From: Pyropia haitanensis
Taxonomy: Eukaryota; Rhodophyta; Bangiophyceae; Bangiales; Bangiaceae
DNA: 64,000 bases
Direction of reading: 5' to 3'
Assembly (NCBI GenBank): GCA_008729055.1
Contig: SDUX01000005.1
Location: 1,744,875-1,808,874, forward strand
The translations under genes and the position numbers were made by a program. Of the stretch, positions 1 through 10,729 are shown piece after piece. Positions within the stretch are counted from its first letter, which is position 1, and each line of letters starts with the position of its first letter. Under the pieces are notes generated by a model that had not been told where the DNA came from, did not search any database, and worked only from the letters and a program-made list of their open reading frames with translations.

Positions 1-1953
1 CCCCTGGCTGCCACCGACTTGAGGGTCTTGAAAGTGTTGCGACAAGGCGTAATGCTGTACCTGGAGCTGGTTGTCGCCGGCATGCCGGCTGCAGTGCTGA
101 GATGCAAGGTGTGCACTTTACCCGATGGCTCCTACAAGGTTTTATGTTTTGACGGTCTGTATCAGGGAATCCGAGCCAAGCACCGCCGGGACATGGAGCG
201 CATAGAGGTTCCACTGGACATTGCTTCTGGAGCTGTGGCTTCTTGCAGCCTGGTGTACGACAATCAAGTCGTGTTGGCTCTCTCCTGCGGCTTACGTCAC
301 GCTCAAGCAGATGGCAAGAGAAACTTGGAAGGTTTGCGCTTTAAGTCACTTGGTGCAGTCAAAGGGGCAGTCTACGCCGTTGTCGCCTTCCATCCGTCAC
401 TGATGGACGATGGTGACGACGCGGCTGCGCACTCAAGCGACTCGATGGGCTCTGCAGAGGAAACGAACGGACCGGTTTTGTTTGACCCCGTGGCGGACCA
501 CAAGATATACCCCGCTCTGGTTCACTTTATCCGGACGGTGCTGTACGGCAGAGACGCCGCGATGCTGTTGGCGCGTGCCATTGTTGACTCCCCCCGTGAC
601 CTTCGCGTCAAGCTCCCGGCAGCCGTTCTGTCGTCATTGACGCGGCTTGTTGCTTCAAGCTCAGAAGCTGCACAACAAGACCCCGTTCCACAGTGTCCCG
701 ACCGGCGGCGAGCAGCCGTTTTTGATGAGCCTGCTCTGGCAGATACTGGCGGCCGGCGCGGTGCGACGCACGCTTCGCGAGCGAACATCTCGCTTCATCC
801 GTCATTTCCGACCACGGTGAACGCTGCGGCCAAGGTCGTCTCTTTCGTGCGGGCGTTGTGCGCTGAGACTGTGTTCCCTTGGTCCAGTATAGGGGACTGG
901 GGCGCCGTACGGCTGCTTCAGAGTACTCTGCATGACATGAACTGGTCGGAGGGCGCGCTGGAGGTGACCTTACGGGATCCACGGGTGCGCGAGCTTCGCA
1001 TCTGGCGCGGGGCTGTCGCGTGCCTCGTCCCTGCTATGGTTGCTTTGCCGCACGTTCGAAGATCGTTACGAACTCTTCTCTGTGCGGTGGTCGACACTGC
1101 CGGACGCTACGACCGGTTCATCGAAGCGGACGCGGCTGCTGTTGACGACGGGGAGCCCCCACCTACACGCAAGGACGTTGCCGATGGCGTCATTGGGCGG
1201 TCTATTGCACCAGGCGAGTATGATGAAATGTGGCTGCAGGCGCTCCTTCCGACGTCGCTGAGGGACGCGTACGGTGACGAGCGCGTCAACGCTGTCAGTG
1301 ACTACCATCGGTCCGGCATTTTTTGCCCTCTGTTGCCGCCGCTGCGGCCCGGCCTCGACTTCAAGAGTGGCGGGCGGCGAACTGAAGAAGACTCTACTTG
1401 TGAAAAGGATTATGGCTGCGCAGATGGTTGGACACCAGGCACATTTGGTGTATTCTGTTGTTGCTCCCACCCCAAGTGCGTGGCGGTTGTCATGATGGAT
1501 GGGCACAAAGGCCCTCGAATGCCGTTAGACTTCATCGTGTGTCGCCTTCCAACGCTTCCCGACAGCGTGATTTACGACTTTGCCTGTGGCACTCACAAAG
1601 CAGCCGCCTGTCGCGTGCCGAGCGTGGCGAAGCTTGTTAACACTTGCGTGGACGCGTTTCATTTTCGTTCCAGCCACAAGACCTGCTCATCGGCGCGTTG
1701 CCCAACATCGTACGAGACACTCCTAGGATTTAATACGTCGTCGTCCGATCAGAGAAATGCCTCGACAAGGCGCTTGAAGCAGTTTATTACTTTGCTCAAC
1801 CAGCGGAACTTCCTCACGTTCTCCGCGTTTCAGCAGTGCATCAGTAACATCACGGCGATGTACCGCGACGCATGCGACGAAGTGAGCGCAACGCACCGCC
1901 TGAGAGCCATCGGGTGGCCATTGTGGTATAGGGAAGCGCAAGTTAATTTTTGA
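1..1953 (+). CDS. KDZ/CxC-type DNA transposase, 5' partial
   Basis: The frame is open from the first base of the window, so the N-terminus lies to the left; the stop is TGA at 1951-1953. The visible protein is about 650 aa. It has the layout of Kyakuja-Dileera-Zisupton (KDZ) and CxC-type transposases: an early C-x2-C, then FDGLYQG (first catalytic Asp, codon near 151), a 'GVFCCCSHPKC' block, 'VIYDFACGTHKAA' (second Asp, near 1570), 'DAFHFRSSHKTCSS', and the C-terminal 'SSDQRN' block near 1747. The family normally has Glu in that last block (EQxN); here it is Asp, which may weaken or abolish catalysis. The family's role is cut-and-paste transposition in the nucleus. Assignment rests on motif order read by eye. 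The unknown ORF at 3.7-4.9 kb and the OTU gene at 5.2-7.3 kb may belong to the same transposon. Confidence 0.7.
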   Translation, partial: PLAATDLRVLKVLRQGVMLYLELVVAGMPAAVLRCKVCTLPDGSYKVLCFDGLYQGIRAKHRRDMERIEVPLDIASGAVASCSLVYDNQVVLALSCGLRHAQADGKRNLEGLRFKSLGAVKGAVYAVVAFHPSLMDDGDDAAAHSSDSMGSAEETNGPVLFDPVADHKIYPALVHFIRTVLYGRDAAMLLARAIVDSPRDLRVKLPAAVLSSLTRLVASSSEAAQQDPVPQCPDRRRAAVFDEPALADTGGRRGATHASRANISLHPSFPTTVNAAAKVVSFVRALCAETVFPWSSIGDWGAVRLLQSTLHDMNWSEGALEVTLRDPRVRELRIWRGAVACLVPAMVALPHVRRSLRTLLCAVVDTAGRYDRFIEADAAAVDDGEPPPTRKDVADGVIGRSIAPGEYDEMWLQALLPTSLRDAYGDERVNAVSDYHRSGIFCPLLPPLRPGLDFKSGGRRTEEDSTCEKDYGCADGWTPGTFGVFCCCSHPKCVAVVMMDGHKGPRMPLDFIVCRLPTLPDSVIYDFACGTHKAAACRVPSVAKLVNTCVDAFHFRSSHKTCSSARCPTSYETLLGFNTSSSDQRNASTRRLKQFITLLNQRNFLTFSAFQQCISNITAMYRDACDEVSATHRLRAIGWPLWYREAQVNF

Positions 1954-3725
1954 GCGAGGGCGTAGCGGAGTGGACAAGGTGTATCGCTCGATCAGACAAA
2001 AAAAGAGCTGCTCTCCCTGCGGCAACCAAACAGATCACGCCATAGAAGGAGAAGCAGGCCAGACAGCACAAGGGCGCTGCCCCGGCCCGCACGTGTGCGA
2101 AGGCAATCGACCTGGAATCATGCGCCCAAGCGGACATCGAGGTGAGCATCTTCATGATGCAACAGCCAAGCGGCAGCACGTGATATGGAGGCGATCCATA
2201 GGTGCCGAAGTACGCGCCAAAGGCGCGCAACGGATCAGCCCGTGCAGCGTAGCGGACTGATACGCTTAGATCCCGAGAGCCCCACGCCGGGCGAACGCAT
2301 GACGCTTGCGCAAGGGACCGCGTCAACCCGTGAGCCCGGATCTAGCGGGCGGGGTGTACGCCGCACGTGATACGGCTCTCGCGAGGCGTTACAGTGCACG
2401 TTTTACCAATACAAGGCCTGCTGTTGACCGCGTCAGATATGCACAGGCTCGCGTACTTGGACCGGTCAGTAAGTTGTTGATCTGCTCTGTGATGGACCGC
2501 AAGTATCGCCGTTGTGGACTTGCCTAGGCGATTAGGGTTACGCTAAGGGTTAGGGTTCGGGATACGATGAGGGTGAGAGTTGGTGAGTCCATGGGTCGCC
2601 GCGGCCGCCCCTGGGTCGGAGACCATACGCGCTCAGTGGGACGCGAAAAGTCCTGAAGACCGTCACATGTGCGTTCTAATGACAGACGCATCCTTTCCGG
2701 CTGCTCCCTGGCGAGACGGCTGTGGAAGGTGGGACCTGTGATGAGGTAACGCAGGACGCGAGTGGGTGAGATAGCGAGCTGGCTGAGAGATGCCACGAAC
2801 ACGGTGGCTCGTGAAGACTCCCGATCGAGAAAGCTGCTCGAGAACGCATTGATAAGCATGTAGGTCGTGAGGGCCGACCGCGACGCTGTGGGGCAGCAGA
2901 TGGGCCAAACTTTATGCCGGTAGCGCATCAATGCATGTTGCGAAACCATGTTCGCGCACCGTGTCAGGTTGTGTCTGAACAGCAGTCGACGGTCAGTCTC
3001 CACGATATCGCCATCGCAATGATCGGCCATCTGCTGCGTACGGTGCGAGTCACCACCCAGTCGTCGATGCATGTCGTGCCTGGAACGGGCGGGCGGCAAG
3101 AGACCATCTGACGTGCAGTTTCACGCGTGCATTGCGCGCAGCACCGCAGAGCAGCCTTCGCCACAGCAAAGTAAGCCCAGTGTGGCCGCTCTGGCGCAAC
3201 CAACGTAGCTTAGGCAGGAAGGAGCACACTGCCCAACTATCTCTTTTCAATCTCCTTGCCCCTCATTAGTTGCGTGTACTCCTGCGCTCCAGCAACGCGG
3301 GACCGCGATCACGTCTGATGATCTTGGTATCGCCCCTTCAGCTGAAACATCTTCAGCAGTGAGACGTGCCTGCACAAGTGGTCCGTAACTCGTCGCGGGC
3401 GAATTACCACAGTGAACGGCTCAGAGGAGGCAACCGAGATCCAACACCCTACGGCGAAACGACTCTGATGCTGAACATGGTCGGCAGTGTTGTGCAGTTC
3501 CGCGTTCGTCCTGCAGCACTGCTTGCCTCTCTGATTCTTTTCGAGCGCGACTTAGTTTCGCTTGCCCACGAAGGTATCTTCCATACTTGGTGAAAGGACG
3601 TCGTAGTGGACCGTAGCGAGGACGGCGCAAGTACCTGTGACTGCTCGGGGAGATGATCGCCGAGGTGTAAAGCGGAGTGCTGTCAACGTGGACCCAATCT
3701 CTCTGACTGCGCTTCTGTTGCGACC
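1954..3725. other. non-coding spacer with a short telomere-like stretch
   Basis: I find no convincing coding frame here. Around 2530-2560 there are degenerate TTAGGG-type units, two of them adjacent, too few to call a telomeric tract. Small ORFs look like chance. If the flanking genes are one transposon, this is its internal spacer. Confidence 0.4.
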
Positions 3726-4910
3726 ATGCCAGTCCCATGGCTTCATCGATACGCTCGCCTGAATGCTCGGCATGAGATTGGCTCTGGGACTCAGAGCGCC
3801 TGCATACGCAACGTCTGCACGACTAGCACCCAGGCCATGTCAGCGTCTTCCAGAGACCCTGCCGGGGCGCCGGCGGTTGCAGAACTTGCCCGACACCTCG
3901 TCGCAGTCGAGCGTCTCTGCGCCCGTGAGGTCGCCTTGAGAGTCGTCGCTGGGACCGACACTGTGCGCAGGCCGAACGATGAGGCGCGAACCTTCTATTG
4001 GCTGGCCGCGCACATGGTCTCAGCCAAGCTGGAAGTCGACAAGTGGGAGCCTCTGTTTACTGCAATGCAGCGTCACGTTGTGGGTGGATTGGATGCCGTA
4101 CAAGAAACTGAGCGCGTGTGGACACCGGTCTACCACGCGATGCAGACGTACAAAGACGCCCGTTTTCACGCCCTGCGAGGCGGAACGCACACGCAAGACG
4201 CTGGGGTACGCGCAGCCGCCTCTGAGCCCCCTGCCGCCACCGGATCCGGCATTACGACCGGCATTGCGGGATCGGTGGCAGCCACGACCGGGTCTGCAGC
4301 AAGGTCGGGCAGCCAAGCAAGAGGCGTCGGTCACGTGCCGACGACACTGGTCTTGCCACGTATGCAGTTCGAAGACGGCGAGCCGGTTTTCACAACCCTG
4401 ATGCAGAGTTTTGGCGCGTCTTCTTTGGGAGTGCGTCGCCCGAGCGTTCAGCTTCCGCCTCCCGCTGCGCCAGCCGAGGTCAATGCAGGATCGGCGGTTG
4501 CCCGCAGCGATGTTTCGGCAACGGCGCCTGACACATCCGTGTCTGACGATGTGCATCGTGCACATCCTGTGTACGACAGGAAATTGCTGGCTCGCACGGC
4601 TGACACTCTGCGTCAGGCTGGAATTGACTTGGACACGATCTTCTTCGAGCGCATCTCGGCGTGGGCCGCACCGACGCTCGATCCTGAAGCGCGGGAAGCC
4701 GCAAACGCGTCCTTCGGCACGGTGACATCTGCGGCAGATGTTTCCCGCGCGCTCGACCATTGTGCTACGGAGATTCAAAAGCAGCTTGTCGCTGTGGACC
4801 AGCCGCACGAGGATATATTCTCTGCACTTGGTATTGGCATTACAGACCCGCCTGCGGCGACGCAAGCGGCTCCGGACGACTGTATCGATGGCTTGTCTGC
4901 GGAGCAGTAA
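3726..4910 (+). CDS. hypothetical protein, possible transposon accessory ORF
   Basis: This is a 394-aa ORF from ATG at 3726 to TAA at 4908-4910; an in-frame ATG at 3837 (protein starting MSASSRDP) is an equally good start. I recognise no family. The N-terminal third (about residues 45-155) looks helical, with a regular charged/hydrophobic pattern. The middle, about residues 165-245, is Ala/Gly/Ser/Thr-rich and probably disordered. The last 110 residues (from DRKLLARTADTLRQAG) look folded and helical again. The gene lies between the KDZ-like transposase and the convergent OTU gene, and its base composition matches theirs rather than the G-run DNA further right. That suggests, without proving, that the three travel together. 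Confidence 0.5.
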   Translation: MPVPWLHRYARLNARHEIGSGTQSACIRNVCTTSTQAMSASSRDPAGAPAVAELARHLVAVERLCAREVALRVVAGTDTVRRPNDEARTFYWLAAHMVSAKLEVDKWEPLFTAMQRHVVGGLDAVQETERVWTPVYHAMQTYKDARFHALRGGTHTQDAGVRAAASEPPAATGSGITTGIAGSVAATTGSAARSGSQARGVGHVPTTLVLPRMQFEDGEPVFTTLMQSFGASSLGVRRPSVQLPPPAAPAEVNAGSAVARSDVSATAPDTSVSDDVHRAHPVYDRKLLARTADTLRQAGIDLDTIFFERISAWAAPTLDPEAREAANASFGTVTSAADVSRALDHCATEIQKQLVAVDQPHEDIFSALGIGITDPPAATQAAPDDCIDGLSAEQ

Positions 4911-5168
4911 CGCGTGGTGCCTTACTGGATTGATGCCGTCAACTGTACGTGGGGCGCCTCATAGGCTGCCGGAAGACGGTACAGCGCCTAAGTACGTCTG
5001 GGGCGCAGTGGTACACTATGTTAAGATGATGACGAGTCTGGTCAGTGCGGTGGAGCAATGGGCGCCATGCATGCGTGGCGTCAGTGCGGTTGGGGAGGTG
5101 ATATGTGTGACTCGGTTCATGCTCAGGCTGTTTGTTGACTCTATCTTCGGCAATAGTGTGTTTGTTGA

Positions 5169-7313
5169 TTATTGCGTGTTCGCTCCCGCACTACCTGTCA
5201 AGTTGAACGCCGGCAATGTCGCACCCGTGTAGTCAGTCAGCAGGTGAGGGTGAACGAACGGGTACATGAAGTGAGCGCTGCCATCGTGAATCACGCCCAA
5301 CACAATGCACCGTCGGCTCACTGCAATCTCCTTCGCCCTGTTATGGACCATGACCCCAGAGTCAGCCGAAGATCCACTCGCAAGCGCTTCCCTAGCGGCT
5401 TGCGAAACGAAGTGCAACGGGACATGCACGCAGGAGGGCTTGACCTGGACCACGCCATTACCAGGCCGCAACACGCACCGCCGATGGCCTTCCTGGCCGA
5501 CAATATCCACGCGAGCGTCGCCTAATGAAAACAGCCCGGAGTTCACATCATGTGGTGGGTCCACCGGGGCACCGTCCGGCTGGCACCCACTAGGAGAGAA
5601 TACTCGGATGACCGCACCAAGGATGTCGGCCAGAACCGCGTACTCACCGTGATACACGCCCATCCAATACCGCTCCCCTTCGCACTCCATGATGGCCTTC
5701 TTCAGCACTGCCTGACCCTCCGAAGGCTGTGCGAAGGTCTGACCAAGGCAGGTCAACGAGAGCCAAGCGGGAAAAAGATATGACAGAGCACCGTCACCCA
5801 ACATGGCCCGCTGGTAAGCCGCAACTCTCCACCGCAACAGACCTGGATGCACGCCGACGTCCTGCCAGAAATCGCTCTTGGGTAGGCCAGGGAACGCCGC
5901 GAGCCTGTCAAATAGACCACTGGCGATAACGTGATAAAAGCAATCATTATCCCCGGGAACGTTGACGAGCCGCGCAAAACTTCCAGAGGACCCGGCTGCA
6001 GAGACGCGGCCGCCACGGAGTCGGTACAGATCTCCCAGTGTCTTGTAAGACAGTAAAGACAGGCATCGATCACCGGGCTGCGGCCGGTTCTTCCAAAACC
6101 AGCTGCATCGGCCGGCGAGGTCAGCCGGTGAAACAGGTCTATCCTCCACATCCAGGCCTGGGGCGTCGTTCCATAACCTCAGTTCTTGATCTTCGCTAAG
6201 CACCGCCGCCGAGGCAGGTAGGCTCGAGCCCGAGCGGCTGCCCAACGCAGCGGCCCCGACGCTACCAGCTCCCGAGCCGTTCCGAGCTTTCTTGGCCGCA
6301 GCACCGCCTGTAGCCATCGCGTTCTGGTTCCTCTTCTTTTTCGCCTCGCCAGTCTGCTTCACACGCCGCGGCTGCCGTCGGCCTGGCTTGAACAAGGAGT
6401 ACGCAGCAACGGCCATTCGCCAAAACGGGGACCGTGCGCTCAAAGCAGCCACGGTCAGTGCGCGCTCGTGAAGAGTAACACCGCCTTCTTTACTCGCTAC
6501 CGCGGCGACCGGCAGTGAGAACTGGTCCACACCGGCAATGCTGTACACATACGACACAGTTCTTGCTTCAACTGGCCCAATGTAGTACCATGGCTTGTTG
6601 AAGGACACCTTGTCGATAAAGTACCGAGCACAGCTGGTGACGCCGTTGACAATTTCCCATGTCACGTTCTCCAACCCTGCCTTGCCGACAGTGTCCAAGA
6701 ACGCGTTGACAGCCGAGTCCTCCAGCCGGACGACCGGCTTTTCAGCGCCGCCCACGGGGTCACCGTCGTTCAGAAAGGGAACACGCGGGCACAGGTGCTC
6801 AACATCCGCGTAGGCAATGGGCCGGTCTTGACGCCACGATGCCACAAACCTCTTCAAGCCGAACTCGTCGTTCGGCACCGCTGCCGCCCCAGCGCCATCA
6901 AATAAGTTCCGGAACAGGAGGTCTGACGGGTTCACCGTTGACGCATCCAACGGCGGCACAACAGGTAGTGCGCCGGTTGGCTCTGCAGACGGCGGTAGGT
7001 CTTGACCCTTGGGCGAAGAACGGCCACCGTCAACGTCCGACGCGCCTTCGATGTCGTGCACAAGAACTTGTGACCTCTTCCGTGAAGTGTACGCATCCAG
7101 AGCTCTGCCCAAAAAGGTCTCATCGCGGACGGCGGCGACAGGAAAGACATGCACAGTAGACCCACCACGAATACCATCTTGAGAAGGCACGTCCACCAGG
7201 ATGCAAACGTTCACAGGTGCGCCGCACTTCAAAGCGTGCTGCTCCCAGAGACGCCCAATGTCCTGCATGTGCCACAAGTGCCGGGCGTTCACAGCGTCGA
7301 GGCTGATGGACAT
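5169..7313 (-). CDS. OTU-like cysteine protease protein
   Basis: This is a 714-aa protein from ATG at 7313 (start of MSISLDAVNARHLW); the frame is open further upstream, to about 7445. The stop is TAA at 5169. The C-terminal third carries an OTU-type (ovarian tumour) cysteine protease: 'VPGDNDCFYHV' holds the catalytic Cys in the D-x-D-C context (near 5935-5962), followed by helical segments and 'GEYAVLADILGAVIRVF'. Near the C-terminus 'DGSAHFMYPF' can supply the catalytic His. OTU enzymes remove ubiquitin; large eukaryotic DNA transposons often carry such proteases. The N-terminal 400 residues are unassigned, with a basic Lys/Arg-rich stretch (KKKRNQ...KKARNG) that could be a nuclear localisation signal. 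The gene is convergent with the 3726-4910 ORF. Confidence 0.7.
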   Translation of the reverse strand: MSISLDAVNARHLWHMQDIGRLWEQHALKCGAPVNVCILVDVPSQDGIRGGSTVHVFPVAAVRDETFLGRALDAYTSRKRSQVLVHDIEGASDVDGGRSSPKGQDLPPSAEPTGALPVVPPLDASTVNPSDLLFRNLFDGAGAAAVPNDEFGLKRFVASWRQDRPIAYADVEHLCPRVPFLNDGDPVGGAEKPVVRLEDSAVNAFLDTVGKAGLENVTWEIVNGVTSCARYFIDKVSFNKPWYYIGPVEARTVSYVYSIAGVDQFSLPVAAVASKEGGVTLHERALTVAALSARSPFWRMAVAAYSLFKPGRRQPRRVKQTGEAKKKRNQNAMATGGAAAKKARNGSGAGSVGAAALGSRSGSSLPASAAVLSEDQELRLWNDAPGLDVEDRPVSPADLAGRCSWFWKNRPQPGDRCLSLLSYKTLGDLYRLRGGRVSAAGSSGSFARLVNVPGDNDCFYHVIASGLFDRLAAFPGLPKSDFWQDVGVHPGLLRWRVAAYQRAMLGDGALSYLFPAWLSLTCLGQTFAQPSEGQAVLKKAIMECEGERYWMGVYHGEYAVLADILGAVIRVFSPSGCQPDGAPVDPPHDVNSGLFSLGDARVDIVGQEGHRRCVLRPGNGVVQVKPSCVHVPLHFVSQAAREALASGSSADSGVMVHNRAKEIAVSRRCIVLGVIHDGSAHFMYPFVHPHLLTDYTGATLPAFNLTGSAGANTQ

Positions 7314-7649
7314 GACTATGATGCAAGTCCAACAGAAAACGCAAGGGCGCTCGCGTCCGTCACCACAAAAGCATTGGGACCGCCAATGTAGACGCAACTG
7401 GAGCAGAGGTGTGCCAAATGTTGAGCATGTGGGCCAAACCGGCACCCGGTGTATAGGGCCGTCAACGTTCCAACGGGTGGCCCTGACTTAGGGCGACAGC
7501 TGGCGCTGGGAACCACACGTACGGAACAACAGCAACCTCACACACGCACCACGCGGGATGAACTCGCACATGAGTACGGACAGTCACGCGTTGCAGCGTC
7601 GTCGCGCAGTCGGATAAGGCACCAAGGCGGCACAAGCAAACGTTCAGGT

Positions 7650-8560
7650 CGTCAAGCGTTCCAGCTCCGTTGCCCTGCCAAACGTCAAGACGACGCAAGC
7701 GCGCATGTGGGTAGCGATTAACGAGGTTGCAGCGTCCTTCCGCTGCCAGAGGTCCGGCCCGTGCAGGCGCGCATGTAGGTACAGTCAATCAAGCGACGCA
7801 GCGTGGTGGCGCGGCCAGAGGACCGGCCAGGGCAGGCGCGCACGAACGAACAGTTCGTCGAGCGTAGCTGCGACGTAACTCCACAAGAGATCCGGGCAAT
7901 GCAGGCGTTCACGTGGGTAGGGGCCGTCAAGCGTTGCCACGTGCTGGCGCCGACAGAGGTCCCGCCAGTGTAGGCGCACACGTAGGTAGGTCGCGTCAAG
8001 CGTTGCGGCGTCGCGGCGCCACCAGAGGTCCCGCCAGTGTAGGCGCGCACGTAGATAGGGGCCGTCAAGCGTTGCGGCGTGGTGGCGCCGCCAGAGGTCC
8101 CGCCAGTGTAGGCGCACACGTAGATAGGGGCCGTCAAGCGTTGCGGCGTGGTGGCGCCACCAGAGGTCCCGCCAGTGTAGGCGCGCACGTAGATAGGGGC
8201 CTTCAAGCGTTGCGACGTGCTGGCGCCGACAGAGGTCCCGCCAGTGTAGGCGCGCACGTAGGTAGGTCGCGTCAAGCGTTGCGACGTGCTGGCGCCGACA
8301 GAGGTCCCGCCAGTGTAGGCGCGCACGTAGGTAGGTCGCGTCAAGCGTTGCGGCGTGCTGGCGCCGACAGAGGTCCCGCCAGTGTAGGCGCACACGTAGA
8401 TAGGGGCCGTCAAGCGTTGCGGCGTCGCGGCGCCACCAGAGGTCCCGCCAGTGTGAGAGCGCACGCAGGTAGGTCCCGTCGTGCGTTGCGGCGTCGTTGT
8501 GGCGCCGGATATGTGGCACGCGTACAGGTGGATCCTCGTCGAGCGATGGTGACCTCGCGG
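7650..8560. repeat. 69-bp tandem minisatellite
   Basis: Units beginning GTCAAGCGTTGCGGCGT recur at exact 69-bp steps (7926, 7995, 8064, 8133, 8202, 8271, 8340, 8409, 8478), with degenerate units in the same register from about 7651 to 7857 and out to about 8560, roughly 13 units in all. Because 69 is 23 codons and the unit has no stops in several frames, long overlapping ORFs (up to 394 aa, both strands) appear with a 23-residue period. I treat these as products of the repeat rather than genes. Confidence 0.9.
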
Positions 8561-9984
8561 CGTGCGTCCACCAAGGGGGACGGACGGAGGGGGACGGCAA
8601 CGGCACCACGCGCGTACGGACGTTGCACAGATCGTGGCGCACCCGCGCCGGAAGGATGGGTACGTCACGAGCGGCCACTGCGTCGCGATGGCAGATAGGT
8701 ACGAAAGGTGGGCTGTACGGTAGATCGAAGAGATAGGAACCCATTGTAGTGCGTCCAGGCCGGGAAACAGGCAATGGAGGACAGTCAGGATGGGTGGCCA
8801 CCACGTAGTGTGGTACCCATGGCAGCTCCAGCTCGGTACCACGGCCGCCAGATCGCGACGACGTAATCAGTCCAATATGGAAAGTAGACCACCATTTCCG
8901 GAAGATCAGAAATCCACCACGTGAAAGATCGACTGGACAATTTGATTCGCCGTAATGGACAGTGCACAATCGTTAAGTAACGAAGCATTGCCGTTGTTTG
9001 CATGTTCAAATGTAGCGTTCAAATACATTAAGGAGCATTCCTCATAAATGTGAATGTCGCGAACGTGTCAACAAGTGTCGTTGAAAGTCCCCCGGAAGAT
9101 TTTCTCAATTTGTGCGCAAACGTCAAGCATGCGATTATCCACCTGGGGACACAGGGTGGGCGTCAGAGGTAGCTGGTGCTCGGTGTTTCTTTGCGGACGC
9201 CACGGAAGGCTCTACGGCGGTGCAAGCGCCGATGGAAACCCGTCACCCGCCCGGGCACGTGGCGGACGTCGCGGCTGGGCGCGCTGAACAGCGCGGCGGG
9301 CCGCGCAGCGTGCGCTACACAGCTACCCGCGGTTTTACTCCGGGCGTGCGGTGACAGGCATCGGCGTGGTGCAAGTGCCAGACACCTGCCACCCAGCGAG
9401 GTAAGTGCGGAGACGCCCGGCGGGGCGCACGGCGGAGCGCGGCGGAGAGCGCGGCGGGGGGGCGGGGCGCGGCGCGCCCCGCGGGGCGCGGCGCACATTT
9501 TCATGTCGAATTTTCATAATTCCGCCGCCTGCCTCACTCAAAACATTTGAATCGTGGCACATCCTAGAAACGATCTGGACGGGGTCCTGGCGCCCCAGAT
9601 ATCAATCGAGGCATGTCTGTGGCCTGAATCTGGGGCACACACCGGGGCCGGGGGGAGATCGCTGACCACAAATATGCCAACAGGCAACCCGGCCGTCATC
9701 GGATACGTGCTTCCGATTGGTGCACGCACCTGACTCGAGGCGGAGTGAGTCCACAGCAGCCGCAGGATGGGTGCGCCTGAAGCTACTGAGGATGGACCCG
9801 GAGTGAACCCCTCTCGATGCGGAGTGAAATTGTCTCGAGCCGGAGTGGAGTGTTTCCCCGTGTTGCTGAGGGCCGTGCGGGGGCAGGTATAAGGAGCCGT
9901 GCTGTACCCCCCTGGAGGCCTCAGTGAGGGGTCTAAAGTATAGGCCTTTAGCACCCCTCTGAGCCCTTAGACCTGAGGGCTCCG
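8561..9984. other. no gene recognised; GC-skewed spacer
   Basis: No recognisable protein. About 9400-9500 is dominated by GGCGGGG/GCGCGGC runs. About 9740-9985 has several 'CGGAGTG'-type short repeats and complementary stretches around 9890-9985, followed by a long C-rich tract. Nothing more can be supported. Confidence 0.3.
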
Positions 9985-10627
9985 GCGAGTGTCTTTCTGT
10001 ATACCGCCGCCGTCGCGGCCGCCGCCACCACCACCTCTCCCCAGCCGCCGGGCGGGGGTGGGGGTTGGTGGCCCGCCGCCCTTCCGCGCTGCCCCGCCGT
10101 CCCCCAGCTCCGTCACGTTGGGGCGGGTGCTCTCACTCAACGTGTCGGGGCAGCTGGTGGCGGCCCGCCCCGCGGGTGGGGCGGCCGGCGGACGCGCTCC
10201 GCACCAGCGCCCGCTGCCGCCACTGCCGCTGGGGGCACTGCTGTGGGATACGGTAGACACGCCCCACTGTATGGGCGTGCGGGATGCACTGGCGGCGGCG
10301 CTGGAGGGCGCAGGGGGGGCGGGGGGGGGGGGGGGGGTGACGACCGGGGGGTGGGGGGGGGTGCGGCGGGCGGTGAGGGAGGCGGTGGTGGTGGTAGTGG
10401 GGCCGATGGCCGCCGTGGCCGCGGCCGCGGGGGGGGGGGGGGGCCGAAGGTTGGGGCGTGGGCGCCGGCAGCCCTGGGGTGGTACGCTTTGGGTTTTCCC
10501 GTGGCGGCGCGGGCGTCGGACCGGTGATGTGCCCCGTCATCAGCGCGGACGGGGTACAGATTGTGGGGCTGGTAGTGATGGAGTTTATGGGAGGGGGGTT
10601 GTGACGGTGGGGATGCGGGTGGGGTGA
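9985..10627 (+). pseudogene. possible coding remnant broken by G-runs
   Basis: A plus-strand frame is open but Pro/Gly-rich. The segment around 10120-10300 (VLSLNVSGQLVAARP, then LLWDTVDTPHCMGVRDALAAALEGA) looks like genuine protein. Beyond 10310 the runs of 8-15 G shift the plausible frame: a stretch near 10520-10590 reads sensibly (CPVISADGVQIVGLVV) only in another frame. No family is recognised; it could be a host gene with homopolymer errors or a fossil. Confidence 0.2.
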
Positions 10628-10729
10628 GGGGGGGGGGGGATGGAGGCGGTGGTGGGCGAGTCCTACCCCATTGCCAGCCACCGGGTGTGTGTTCAAAAGA
10701 GGGGCGACCGTTTGGTGATGGGGCGGGCC

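Noticed and set aside
1958..2010. tRNA-like A box (TAGCGGAGTGG)
   Set aside because: No B box or cloverleaf follows; probably chance.
2530..2562. Interstitial telomere repeat
   Set aside because: Only two adjacent TTAGGG-like units plus degenerate ones.
7785..8969. 394-aa minus-strand ORF with 23-residue repeats
   Set aside because: It is read from the 69-bp minisatellite, which is open in several frames; flanks show no domain.
9400..9500. CpG-island promoter
   Set aside because: The whole region is GC-rich, so the signal is not specific.
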